Source: Candidatus Aerophobota bacterium
Lineage (GTDB): Bacteria; Aerophobota; Aerophobia; Aerophobales; JAGGXI01
Direction of reading: 5' to 3'
Assembly (NCBI GenBank): GCA_021163155.1
Contig: JAGGXI010000097.1
Coordinates: forward strand, 1 to 48,890
Length of the DNA stretch: 48,890 nt
The position numbers were made by a program, and so were the translations under genes. The notes below the pieces were generated by a model that did not search any database, was not told the origin of the DNA, and saw nothing but the letters and a program-made list of their open reading frames with translations. Below, one piece after another: positions 17,576-26,252 of this stretch. The first letter of the stretch is position 1. Each line of letters opens with the position of its first letter.

Positions 17576-18478
17576 CTATTTATTTCCTTGTTTTTTTATT
17601 GTTTCTCTAAACCCTTGAAGATAATAGTGATAAGTAGTTAATTTCACAAGCGAGCTATACAACCAGCCTATTTTATGTTTTTTTGCAAATTCAAGAAATC
17701 TTTCCCCTTTTTCTTTCTCATCTACCCATTTGCCTATAAAAGCAAAAGCGAATAAAGGGTTACATTGAGTAGCCAATTTTACTTTAAATTCGGGGTGTTT
17801 TTTGTAATACAATGCTCCACTTATTCCCCTCATTCTCTCCTTTTCGCAAAGATAATTTAAATCAAGAGAATCCTTCTCACCTTTATAATGATACCCGAGA
17901 GCGCTTCGGTTTTTTTTTCTTTTTAATCCTCTTTTAATTAATCTATATCCTAATTCTATATCCTGCCAGCCATAAGCTGAAAAACTCTCATCAAACAATC
18001 CTACCTCTAATAAAAAATCCTTTCTTACGGAAACATTAGCTGTATCAAAAGGAGAGAAAGAGATATCAAGAATTCCTTTTCTCTTTTTGCCTACTTCGTC
18101 AAGAGAAGATATCTGAATTAGCTCTCCACTAACGATAGCATTTTTATACTTTTTATGATAATTTAAGTGCTGTTCAATGAAATCAGAAAGAACTATCACA
18201 TCACTATCCGTAAAGATAATAAACTCTCCTTCCGCTTTCTTTATTCCTCTATTTCTTGTCTTTGGAGCTCCCATCCTTTCTCTATTTTTTAAATATTTTA
18301 ATCTACAAGGAGAAGGTAAAGACTTTACCATCTCTTCTGTTCCATCAGTGGAGCCATCATCAACTAACACTATCTCATATTTATCTTTGGGATAGTTTTG
18401 ATTAAAAAGTGGAATAAGCGACTCTTTTAATATAATCTTTCGATTATATGAAGGAATAATTATACTTGCCTTAATCAT
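17576..18478 (-). CDS. Family 2 glycosyltransferase, tandem copy 3
   Basis: 300 residues with a GT-A fold: SIIIPSYNRK at the N-terminus, VLVDDGSTDGTE, and FTDSDV as the metal-binding DxD-type motif. The C-terminal part contains GWQDIELGYRLIKRG, typical of the glycosyltransferase family 2/7 C-terminal region. No membrane span, so it is expected to act at the cytoplasmic face. Third of three adjacent paralogues of 300, 300 and 308 residues that share motif order, so it arose by tandem duplication. The sugar transferred cannot be predicted. Confidence 0.9.
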   Translation of the reverse strand: MIKASIIIPSYNRKIILKESLIPLFNQNYPKDKYEIVLVDDGSTDGTEEMVKSLPSPCRLKYLKNRERMGAPKTRNRGIKKAEGEFIIFTDSDVIVLSDFIEQHLNYHKKYKNAIVSGELIQISSLDEVGKKRKGILDISFSPFDTANVSVRKDFLLEVGLFDESFSAYGWQDIELGYRLIKRGLKRKKNRSALGYHYKGEKDSLDLNYLCEKERMRGISGALYYKKHPEFKVKLATQCNPLFAFAFIGKWVDEKEKGERFLEFAKKHKIGWLYSSLVKLTTYHYYLQGFRETIKKQGNK

Positions 18479-18492
18479 TTTTTTTATTTTCC

Positions 18493-19395
18493 TTAAAGAT
18501 TATATTTCTTAAAACCTTTTTTTAACCCCTCAGCATAAGCGTGTATTAAGTAAAGCTTTATTAATAAATTTGAAAAATGATTAGTCTTATTATTAGGAAA
18601 AGAGCTTTTACTTAAATTTTTATCCATCCAATCTTTAAAAAAAATTAGCTTGTCGTACCAGAGATAGCGAAATCTCACTTCTCTTTTTATACACTTTAAA
18701 GGATGTTTCTTATAATAAATGACCGCATTTACACCTCTATCCTCTGTTTTCTTGTAAAGAGCAGCAAAATTATTTATAGCTCCTTTCTTGATATGAAAAG
18801 CGTAAGCCTTTCTATTCTTTATTCTTCTCATCCCTATCTGTTTAAGCCTGAATCCAAACTCTCTATCCTGCCAACCAAAACCCCTGCCAAATTCTTCATC
18901 AAATAATCCTGCTTTAATTAAATTTTCCCTCCGACAAGAAGTATTGGCAGTAATAAATGAAGCTCCAAAAAAATCAAAAAAAGCAAGAAGCTTTCCCCAT
19001 CTATTATTAAATACATCTTTTATTTTTTGAGTATTTATAGCCGGCCCATCAACTATCACATTTTTATATTTTTTATGAAATCTCATATGCTCGGTAATAA
19101 ATTGAGGAGGAACTAAAACATCCGAATCAATAAAGATTATTACCTTCCCTTTAGCTTTACTAATTCCAAGATTTTTAGCTTTGCTTTGTCCTTCTCTTCT
19201 ATTATGTTGGAAATACTTTAATCTGCAAGGAGAAGTTTTTTCTTTTACCATTCTCTCTGTCCCATCGGTGGAACCATCATCAACAACAATAATCTCATAT
19301 TTATTTTTAGGATAGTCCTGAAAAAATAAACATTCAAGCGATTTTTCTAATAAATTTTTTCTATTATAAGTAGCAATAATTATACTTGTATCCAT
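18493..19395 (-). CDS. Family 2 glycosyltransferase, tandem copy 2
   Basis: 300 residues with SIIIATYNRK, VVDDGSTDGTE, FIDSDV and FGWQDREFGFRLKQIG in the same order as its neighbours. The ATG lies inside the last codons of the upstream GT2 gene (16-bp overlap), indicating translational coupling. Divergence from copies 1 and 3 is concentrated in the C-terminal half, which suggests that each copy adds a different sugar or linkage (inference). Confidence 0.9.
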   Translation of the reverse strand: MDTSIIIATYNRKNLLEKSLECLFFQDYPKNKYEIIVVDDGSTDGTERMVKEKTSPCRLKYFQHNRREGQSKAKNLGISKAKGKVIIFIDSDVLVPPQFITEHMRFHKKYKNVIVDGPAINTQKIKDVFNNRWGKLLAFFDFFGASFITANTSCRRENLIKAGLFDEEFGRGFGWQDREFGFRLKQIGMRRIKNRKAYAFHIKKGAINNFAALYKKTEDRGVNAVIYYKKHPLKCIKREVRFRYLWYDKLIFFKDWMDKNLSKSSFPNNKTNHFSNLLIKLYLIHAYAEGLKKGFKKYNL

Positions 19396-20306
19396 GGGAA
19401 CAATTTAACCTTATGTTTTTGCATACCCTCTTTTAAACCTTTAATATAAGCATAATTCAACTTCCATTCTATAAGCAGGTTTAATAAGAATTTACTATTA
19501 TTTTTCTCTGCCAATAAAAGCATTTTCCCCCCAAAATCGTTATCTATCCACCAGACAAATTTACTAAAAAGAAGACTGTGTGCTCTTATGCCAACCTTTA
19601 CTTTTAGATTGGGATGTTTTTTGTAATAAAGAACAGCATTTATTCCTCGCTCTCTCCTTTTTTCACATAAAAAAGGAATATCCGAAAGTTTTCTCTTCCT
19701 CTTATAATGATAGACTATAGCTTCTACATTTCTTTTTACTTTAAGGCCTAATTTCTTAAGTCTTAATCCCAATTCCCAATCATGCCATCCCATTCCTACA
19801 AAATCTTCATCAAATCCCCCTACTTTAAGCAAAAATTCTCTTTTAACCGAAAGATTAGAGGTGATAAGAGAAGGGCCTGACCAGGCAAGTGACTCTCTAA
19901 ATTTTCTCCTTTTTATATCGCTAAATACATTTTTGAGCTTATTTGTTCTCACTGTAGGTCCACTAACTACTACATCTTTAAATCTTTTATGAAATCTCAT
20001 ATGTTCCTGTATAAAATTGGGGGGAGTAAAAATATCCGAATCGACAAAAATTACTATTTTCCCCTGAGCATTTTTAATCCCCAAATTTCGAGCAATGTGT
20101 GGTCCTTTTCTATTCTGATAAAGATATATTAATCTGCAAGGGGAGGAAAGAGAATTTACCATTTTCTCTGTTTCATCGGTGGAGCCATCATCAACCACAA
20201 TTATCTCGTATTTATCTTGTGGGTAGTTTTGCTCAAAGAGAAATTCTAATGCCTCTCTTAATATTTCTTTACGATTATAAGTAGGGATAATTATGCTTAC
20301 TTCCAT
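19380..20306 (-). CDS. Family 2 glycosyltransferase, tandem copy 1
   Basis: 308 residues with SIIIPTYNRK, VVDDGSTDETE, FVDSDI and GWHDWELGLRLKKLG. First of the three tandem paralogues, starting 5 bp after the end of the MsbA-type transporter gene. Likely a core-oligosaccharide or surface-glycan glycosyltransferase acting on the cytoplasmic face before export by the adjacent ABC transporter; specificity unknown. Confidence 0.9.
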   Translation of the reverse strand: MEVSIIIPTYNRKEILREALEFLFEQNYPQDKYEIIVVDDGSTDETEKMVNSLSSPCRLIYLYQNRKGPHIARNLGIKNAQGKIVIFVDSDIFTPPNFIQEHMRFHKRFKDVVVSGPTVRTNKLKNVFSDIKRRKFRESLAWSGPSLITSNLSVKREFLLKVGGFDEDFVGMGWHDWELGLRLKKLGLKVKRNVEAIVYHYKRKRKLSDIPFLCEKRRERGINAVLYYKKHPNLKVKVGIRAHSLLFSKFVWWIDNDFGGKMLLLAEKNNSKFLLNLLIEWKLNYAYIKGLKEGMQKHKVKLFPWIQV

Positions 20307-20311
20307 ATTAT

Positions 20312-22042
20312 TTAATCTTCTTCCCTGAATTGGGTCTTATAAAGTTTTGCATATAGCCCATTTTTAATCATAAGCTCCTCATGAGATCCAGCTTCTCCCA
20401 CTTTACCTCCTTTAAGAACCACTATTCTATCTGCATTCACAATAGTAGACAATCTATGAGCAATAATAATAGTGGTTCTACTCTTCATCAACTTTTCCAA
20501 AGCTTCTTGAATTAAGACCTCGGCTTCTGTATCTACAGCAGAGGTAGCTTCATCAAGGATAAGTATACGAGGGTCTCTAAGGATAGCTCTGGCAATGGCA
20601 ATGCGCTGTCTTTCTCCTCCAGATAACTTTACTCCCCTCTCACCTACTTCTGTCTCATAACCATTAGGTAAAGAATTAATAAAATTATGGGCATTAGCTT
20701 TCTTTGCTGCCTCTACAACCTCTTCATCGCTTGCTTTCATTCTACCATAAGCAATGTTATCTTTTATACTACCGCTAAAAAGTATAGTCTCTTGAGGAAC
20801 AATCCCTATCTGCTCCCTCAAGGTAGAAAGTCTTACTTTTCTAATATCCTGTTTATCTATACTGATTTTCCCCAAAATAGGGTCGTAAAAACGGGGAATA
20901 AGACTCACTAAAGTAGTTTTGCCAACCCCACTTGGTCCTACCAGAGCAAGCTTTTCTCCAGGCTTTAAGTCTAAATTAATATTTTCTAAAACTAATTCCT
21001 TCTCATTATAGCTAAAGGAAACATTCTCAAATTTTATATAACCCTCTATACGAGGCATCTCTATAGCCCCAGGAGATTCCTTTATTTCAGGCTCTATATC
21101 TAAAAGTTCAAAAATTCTTTCTGTGGAAGCTAAAGCCTGTTGATATTGGCTATAATCTCTACTTATCCTATTTAGAGGGTTAATAATCAACCCTATATAC
21201 CCTAAAAAAGCAATGAGTTCTCCTATGGTTAACTTCCCTTTTATTACTTCCCTTCCTCCATACCATAAAATGGCAACCAAACATAAAGTAGTTAAAACTT
21301 CCACTATTGGAGGTAAAATAGCCACAATGCGTGTTCTTTTCATGTTTAAACGGAAGTTTTTTAGATTCTGATCTTGAAATTTTTTAACTTCATGCTCTTC
21401 CATAGTAAAAGATTTTATTACCTCAATACCCCCTATTACTTCCTGGAGAATAGAGGAGATATCAGCTATCTTCATCTGGACCAAACTGCTGGAATCTTTT
21501 ATTTGAGAACCAACCCTTCTAACTACAAAAATTAAAAATGGAAAAACAGCCAAAACAAAAAAAGAAAGACGCCAATCTATATAAAAAATAAATACGAAAA
21601 CTCCCAAAACAATAAGAATATTTAAGACGAGCCTCATTATATTATTTGCAAGAACATTTTGAAGTAGATTTACATCATTCACCGCCCGAGACATAATTTC
21701 TCCCGTGCGTCTCTTTTTATAAAAACTTAAGGAGAGCTTTTGCAGGTGTTGGAATATTTGATTACGCATATCTGTAACTACTTTATAACCAATAAATGAG
21801 GTTAAGTAAGTCTGAAAATAAAAAAAGGCTCCTTTTATGGCTACTGCTGCTACAACTCCTATGGCAACTAAATTTAGCAAAAAAAGATTTTTTTCTACAA
21901 TAACCTTATCAATTAAACCTTTCCCTAAAAGCCAGGGAAGTACCAGGGTGGATAAGGTTACAAATACTGTGCAAACTATGGCTAAAATTAAAGTTTTCAA
22001 ATAAGGGCGAAGATATTTTATTAATCGATATTGTATATTCAT
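20312..22042 (-). CDS. msbA: MsbA-type lipid A / lipid-linked glycan ABC exporter
   Basis: 576-residue half-transporter with the membrane domain first and the ATPase second. Six hydrophobic segments lie within residues about 15-310, and YKKRRTGEIMSRAVNDV is the usual intracellular coupling region. The nucleotide-binding domain (about 335-576) has Walker A GPSGVGKTT, Q-loop IVPQE, signature LSGGERQR, Walker B ILILDEATS and H-loop AHRLST. Placement between LpxB-family genes and glycosyltransferases supports a role in flipping lipid A-core rather than drug export. It begins 3 bp after the preceding gene's stop. Confidence 0.88.
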   Translation of the reverse strand: MNIQYRLIKYLRPYLKTLILAIVCTVFVTLSTLVLPWLLGKGLIDKVIVEKNLFLLNLVAIGVVAAVAIKGAFFYFQTYLTSFIGYKVVTDMRNQIFQHLQKLSLSFYKKRRTGEIMSRAVNDVNLLQNVLANNIMRLVLNILIVLGVFVFIFYIDWRLSFFVLAVFPFLIFVVRRVGSQIKDSSSLVQMKIADISSILQEVIGGIEVIKSFTMEEHEVKKFQDQNLKNFRLNMKRTRIVAILPPIVEVLTTLCLVAILWYGGREVIKGKLTIGELIAFLGYIGLIINPLNRISRDYSQYQQALASTERIFELLDIEPEIKESPGAIEMPRIEGYIKFENVSFSYNEKELVLENINLDLKPGEKLALVGPSGVGKTTLVSLIPRFYDPILGKISIDKQDIRKVRLSTLREQIGIVPQETILFSGSIKDNIAYGRMKASDEEVVEAAKKANAHNFINSLPNGYETEVGERGVKLSGGERQRIAIARAILRDPRILILDEATSAVDTEAEVLIQEALEKLMKSRTTIIIAHRLSTIVNADRIVVLKGGKVGEAGSHEELMIKNGLYAKLYKTQFREED

Positions 22043-22045
22043 AAA

Positions 22046-23290
22046 TTAGTTCCTGATTTTATCATTCAATATTATCTCGGCTAATCTATCAGCTGAGTTC
22101 TGAGGGGAAAATAGCTTTTTAAGTTGAATAGATATCCTTTGACGAGACTCTGTATCCTTTAACAATTTTATTGCCTCATTAGCTACATCTTTTGCCTGAA
22201 TTACTCCTCTTACCTCGGGAACAACCTTCTCCCCTGCGTATATATTGGGAGCAGCGGTAAATTTAACATTCTTATTATATCTTTTTATGAGCCATCTTTT
22301 AATAGAAGTTCCCATGAAAGGAACATTCCCTATTAATCCTGCCAGGCCATCAAGAGGTATCGCCTCAGGCTTATTTAAAGGTATAGCTACCACCATAGGA
22401 ACACCAAGGAAAGAGAGTTCGCGTGTATTGGTACCCGGAATAGTAATAGCTATTGTAGACATACTCATTACCTTATGCCGATTTTCTTCAATTACCAAAA
22501 CTTTTAAGCCCGATTCCGTAATTAACTTCCATTGATTCTCTTCTTTTTTTAGTTCAACTCTTTTTACCGAGAATACTTTACTTAACTTATCTTTAGTTAA
22601 ATTAGTTAATTCCTTTTTATCAACAAAGGGAGACAAAACTAAAAAAAAATGAATTTCGGTAAATTCCTCTTTAATTAGCTCGCACACGCTTAAAAAAAAG
22701 GGGGCCAAATAACGCACCATCCAGGGTCTACTCCCGGGGAAAATAGATACAGATAAGGGATCAGAATTGATATATAAAAACTGAGACAGCTTTTCTCTGG
22801 ATGTCAACGGCTGAACTGCATTTCCCACTAAATCACCTATAACAATAATTTTTTCTGGCTTTACTCCTTTTCTTATAAATTCTTCCTTTGTTTTGTTATC
22901 AAGCACCATAAATTTCTTAAAGTATCTTTTATATCTTAATCTATGAGTATAAGCCATTGCTGGAAAACCTAACCGTTTAGAGAGAAGTAAAGCATAAATG
23001 GGGTCTCCTCCTAAAAAGAGAACAACTCCCCTACGGGAAGCATTTAAATAAAGTCTGGGAGGTTTAAGATTTAAAAAGAGATACTTAAAATATTCACCTT
23101 TGTTTATTACATAATCTACTCCAGAAAGACCCTTTGCTATCTCCTTCTCCTTCCCACTTGCATACTGGCAGGGAGTTATTACTATTACAATTTTTACATC
23201 GGGAGCTTTTTTCTTGAGACTTCTTGCCACAGGCTTTACCCAGCCCACCAATTCTCCCGGACTATTTGTTACTATAAAAACATAATACAT
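22046..23290 (-). CDS. LpxB-like glycosyltransferase, second paralogue
   Basis: 414 residues. The N-terminus FIVTNSPGELVGWVKPVARSL, followed by TPCQYASGKEKEIA and GVVLFLGGDPIYALLLSKRLG, differs from canonical LpxB. From memory it resembles the cyanobacterial LpxB homologue class with a SNGPGE-type start. The C-terminal domain has IFPGSRPWMVRY, TIPGTNTRELSFLGVPMVV and a closing SADRLAEIIL. Probably a GT-B glycosyltransferase acting on a lipid-linked acceptor. Sandwiched between msbA and the DUF362 gene, 3 and 12 bp away. Confidence 0.8.
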   Translation of the reverse strand: MYYVFIVTNSPGELVGWVKPVARSLKKKAPDVKIVIVITPCQYASGKEKEIAKGLSGVDYVINKGEYFKYLFLNLKPPRLYLNASRRGVVLFLGGDPIYALLLSKRLGFPAMAYTHRLRYKRYFKKFMVLDNKTKEEFIRKGVKPEKIIVIGDLVGNAVQPLTSREKLSQFLYINSDPLSVSIFPGSRPWMVRYLAPFFLSVCELIKEEFTEIHFFLVLSPFVDKKELTNLTKDKLSKVFSVKRVELKKEENQWKLITESGLKVLVIEENRHKVMSMSTIAITIPGTNTRELSFLGVPMVVAIPLNKPEAIPLDGLAGLIGNVPFMGTSIKRWLIKRYNKNVKFTAAPNIYAGEKVVPEVRGVIQAKDVANEAIKLLKDTESRQRISIQLKKLFSPQNSADRLAEIILNDKIRN

Positions 23291-23302
23291 TTTTTAAAAA
23301 CC

Positions 23303-24451
23303 TTATATTTTTAATTTTTTTGCCAGCCAATTACGTTTAATTTTCATAGCACCATAAGGACAAACTTCAGTGCAACAAAAACATCTAATGCATCTTTTCC
23401 GGTTTATTATAGGATAGCTATGATTCCCCATTTCTATTGCCTTTACAGGGCAAGCTTCAATGCAATCTCCGCATTTTTTGCAGCTTTTCTCATCAACATC
23501 AGGAGTAACTTTTAAAAGAAGAGAGGCTGTTGGCCTAAGAATAGAAAAGACAAAAGGAGGCACCCTTTTTAATAAACCATTAAGATTGGAGGCCAACTTA
23601 AAATCCTCTATTTTTACTTCATTTAGAGGAACCCCTTTGATTTTTATTTTCTCAAGCTCTCCTATTCCCAAATCTCTTTTAGCGGCTGCCTTTGTAATCT
23701 CTATCTCAAAAGGATGATAACCAATAATATTGGAGGCTATAGCATCCAAAGAGACAAGGTCTTTACTCGCTAAAACTAGCCCTATCTTACGGGGAGAACC
23801 AGATACAGGGCCGTCTCCCTCCATACCTATAACCCCATCCATAATAGCAAGCGAGGGATTAACTACAGAAAAGATATCCACCATCAACTCAGCGAAATCT
23901 TGCGGTCGAGGAGCTAATGCATGGAGCCCTTTTTTTCTAAATCCAGGAATAGTCCCGTATAAATTTTTTATTGCTCCTGTGAAAAGGGTAAAACTGTGTG
24001 TCTTCAATTTGGGAAGAGAGATCACCACATCTGCATCCAAAACTTCTTTAGCTATATGTAAAATTGGTATCCTCTTATTAGCTGAATTGTCTATCTCTTT
24101 GACCTCTTTAAAATTGATTACTTCTGCTCCTTCTTCCTCAGCAGCTTTTCTAAAACCTGTTTTTTGCCATGCCCGCTCGATATACCGGTAAGCAACTCCA
24201 GGAGCATCACCTACCAATGGCTTTGCTCCCATCTCTTTAACTATCCTGATTATTGCTCTAAGAATAGCTGGATGAGTGGTAGATGCTTTCTCAGGAGGGT
24301 CAGAATTTATCATATTTACTTTAAGAAGCACTTTATCTTGTGGCTTTATAATATCATCTATTCCTCCTATTAACTGCAAGCTTTTTCTTACCGCTTCTTC
24401 TACTTTTTTTTGTTCATAACTGTTACATCTTACAATAGAGACCTTGCTCAA
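23303..24451 (-). CDS. DUF362 protein with C-terminal 2x[4Fe-4S] ferredoxin domain
   Basis: 382 residues. Residues about 1-300 are the DUF362 domain: LKVNMINSDPPEKASTTHP, GDAPGVAYRYIERAW, VISLPKLKTHSFTLFTGAIKN and MDGVIGMEGDGPVSG. Residues about 320-372 hold two CxxCxxCxxxCP motifs (CKKCGDCIEACP and CIRCFCCTEVCP), enough for two 4Fe-4S clusters. The biochemical function of DUF362 is not established. Its place inside a lipid A/LPS cluster is unusual and hints at redox-linked envelope biosynthesis or a moonlighting neighbour. Start ATG at 24451; the 161 bp between it and the lpxB stop show no recognisable signal. Confidence 0.88.
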   Translation of the reverse strand: MSKVSIVRCNSYEQKKVEEAVRKSLQLIGGIDDIIKPQDKVLLKVNMINSDPPEKASTTHPAILRAIIRIVKEMGAKPLVGDAPGVAYRYIERAWQKTGFRKAAEEEGAEVINFKEVKEIDNSANKRIPILHIAKEVLDADVVISLPKLKTHSFTLFTGAIKNLYGTIPGFRKKGLHALAPRPQDFAELMVDIFSVVNPSLAIMDGVIGMEGDGPVSGSPRKIGLVLASKDLVSLDAIASNIIGYHPFEIEITKAAAKRDLGIGELEKIKIKGVPLNEVKIEDFKLASNLNGLLKRVPPFVFSILRPTASLLLKVTPDVDEKSCKKCGDCIEACPVKAIEMGNHSYPIINRKRCIRCFCCTEVCPYGAMKIKRNWLAKKLKI

Positions 24452-24612
24452 ATTTAAGACTCCTTCAAAAGAATCTCAATACCCGTAGCCACGTAAATGG
24501 AATGATGGGAAAATGGGTAAATGAGAGTATCATTATCTTTATGCGTTAGTATCTACTCTTTTCCTCATCTACTCATCCACCCAAAGTTAATTCTGATATT
24601 TTTCTGGTACGT

Positions 24613-25749
24613 TTAAGATGCTACCTCTAAAACTACTTTTGCTGCTCGGTCTGCAGCTCCAGGTTCTCCCAGTTTTTTAACTACCTTCTTTAACTCCTGT
24701 CCCATTTCTTTTAGTTTTTGAGGATGGTTAAGCAAGTCCAAAGCAAGATTACTTAATTTATCAGGCTTTGCCTGAAATTGTAATAATTCTGGAACAATCA
24801 TTTTATCAGCCAATATATTAGGAAGACCTATGTAGGGTAATTTTACCAAAATTTTTCCTATAAGCCAAGTGCTTAAGAATGTTTTATAAACAATAATCAT
24901 TGGAGTGCCCAGACAACTTGCCTCCAATGTGGCAGTCCCCGAAGAGATAATAAGAAGATGAGAAATATTCATCACCTCATATACATCATCGGTTACAATT
25001 TTAATAGGAACTTCGCTCTTATTAACCATCCTCATAATTTTATCTTTAAAAACAGGGGAAGATATAGGAAGCAAAAATTGAACATTCTTTAATCTATTAC
25101 TTATTTTCCTGGCGGTACTTAACATCAAAGGGAGAAGATTATTTATCTCCTGCTCCCTACTTCCGGGGAGGAGACCAATTATAAATCCATTGGGGCTTAT
25201 GCCAAATTTATGATAAGCTTCTTCTTTGCTCATACTTGACTTGGCAATATCTAATAAAGGATGCCCTACAAAGCTCACCTTTGCTCCACATTCTCTATAT
25301 ATTTCAGCTTCGAAAGGGAAAATAGTAATGATTCTTTCCAATGTTTTGGCCACTCTTTTCCCTTTGTAATCAGGCCAGGCCCAAATAGGAGGGGCAACAT
25401 AATAGACTGTAGGAATGCCAAATTTTTTGGATAAGTGAGCAATGCTTAAATTAAAATCTCGACTATCTATAAGGATTAAAAGATGGGGTTTTTCTTTCAA
25501 AAGAATTTTTTTCATTATCGATCTTATTTTTAAAAGAGAGGGATAATACTTTATCCCTTCCAAAAGACCTATTGTTCCCATATGGACAGTAATAGACCTT
25601 ATATCTACCCCTGCTTTTTGCATCCTCTCCCCACCAATACCCACAAATTTAGTATGAGGATTTATCTTTTTAATAGCTTTCACTAAATTAGCAGCATGGA
25701 TATCACCGGAAACCTCTGTCGCCGAGATTACAATCTTTATCTCTGGCAT
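24613..25749 (-). CDS. lpxB: Lipid-A-disaccharide synthase
   Basis: Joins UDP-2,3-diacylglucosamine to lipid X to form the lipid A disaccharide on the cytoplasmic membrane face. 378 residues, the family length. Motifs in order: ATEVSGD (10-16; usually AGEXSGD), GIGGERMQKAG, APPIWAWPDYKG, IFPFEAEIY, FVGHPLLD, GLLPGSREQEINNLLP, SSGTATLEASCLGTPMIIVYK and the ending LGEPGAADRAA. GGAGAGG precedes the ATG. This is the only canonical LpxB of three family members in the cluster, and it is the first gene of the envelope run. No LpxA, LpxC, LpxD or LpxK is in the window. A MITE-like element lies 20 bp upstream of its start. Confidence 0.96.
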   Translation of the reverse strand: MPEIKIVISATEVSGDIHAANLVKAIKKINPHTKFVGIGGERMQKAGVDIRSITVHMGTIGLLEGIKYYPSLLKIRSIMKKILLKEKPHLLILIDSRDFNLSIAHLSKKFGIPTVYYVAPPIWAWPDYKGKRVAKTLERIITIFPFEAEIYRECGAKVSFVGHPLLDIAKSSMSKEEAYHKFGISPNGFIIGLLPGSREQEINNLLPLMLSTARKISNRLKNVQFLLPISSPVFKDKIMRMVNKSEVPIKIVTDDVYEVMNISHLLIISSGTATLEASCLGTPMIIVYKTFLSTWLIGKILVKLPYIGLPNILADKMIVPELLQFQAKPDKLSNLALDLLNHPQKLKEMGQELKKVVKKLGEPGAADRAAKVVLEVAS

Positions 25750-25769
25750 CTGCCTCTCCTTTCTTTAAA

Positions 25770-26000
25770 CCCAGATTCGGCAAACTGGTAGAGTGCTTGG
25801 CCTGGGTAGGGGAGGCTTTAGCCTCCCAATAGACTTTAGCTCTTATTTTGCAAAGGGCGACTGAAGTCGCCCCTGCCCAAAAAAGAAAAATATTTTTTGT
25901 CCCTAAAAAGCTTTAAAAAATTTAATTTTCATAAAGATTAGACTCAGAACAATATTCCAGGATAAACTTAATGGTCATTATTTAAATTGCCGAATCCGGG
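25770..26000. mobile_element. MITE-like element with terminal inverted repeats, copy 1
   Basis: 231 bp with no coding capacity. The left end CCCAGATTCGGCAA and right end TTGCCGAATCCGGG are 14-bp inverted repeats with one mismatch. The element is flanked by TTAAA on both sides (25765-25769 and 26001-26005), consistent with a 5-bp target duplication. Inside are two perfect palindromes, GGGAGGCTTTAGCCTCCC (25810-25827) and GGGCGACTGAAGTCGCCC (25855-25872). The left 105 bp are nearly identical to the copy at 41122-41344. It separates lpxB from the liv operon. Confidence 0.75.
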
Positions 26001-26066
26001 TTAAACCAACAAGAGGTTTTCTCTTTTTCCTCAATATTGCACTATCTTTTTTTAAAAAACATTACT

Positions 26067-26131
26067 AGAGATTTCTGAAAAAATCAGAAATCTCTGATTT
26101 CGCAGATAAAAAGCGAGATTACACAGAGGTC
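26067..26131 (+). repeat. Dispersed hairpin repeat, copy C
   Basis: The most complete intergenic copy: inverted repeat GAGATTTCTGA/TCAGAAATCTC around four A, then TGATTTCGCAGATAAAAAGC and GAGATTACACAGAGG. It lies between the MITE-like element and the 3' end of livJ. No gene reads into it in the frame seen for atpA and aroQ. Confidence 0.8.
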
Positions 26132-26204
26132 CAGCTTTCTCTCACTCCAAAGCTATTCTACCAAAGTAGAGGTATTAATGCAAAGATCTGAATATTACTA
26201 TAGT

Positions 26205-26226
26205 TATGTTATTATATTATAACATA
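26205..26226 (-). other. AT-rich inverted repeat downstream of livJ
   Basis: TATGTTAT (26205-26212) and ATAACATA (26219-26226) form an 8-bp inverted repeat with a 6-nt loop, about 26 bp after the livJ stop. There is no clear T-run, so it is at best a weak terminator or mRNA-stabilising hairpin. Confidence 0.35.
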
Positions 26227-26252
26227 CCCAGAGGTCTCAACTAACTGCTTAT

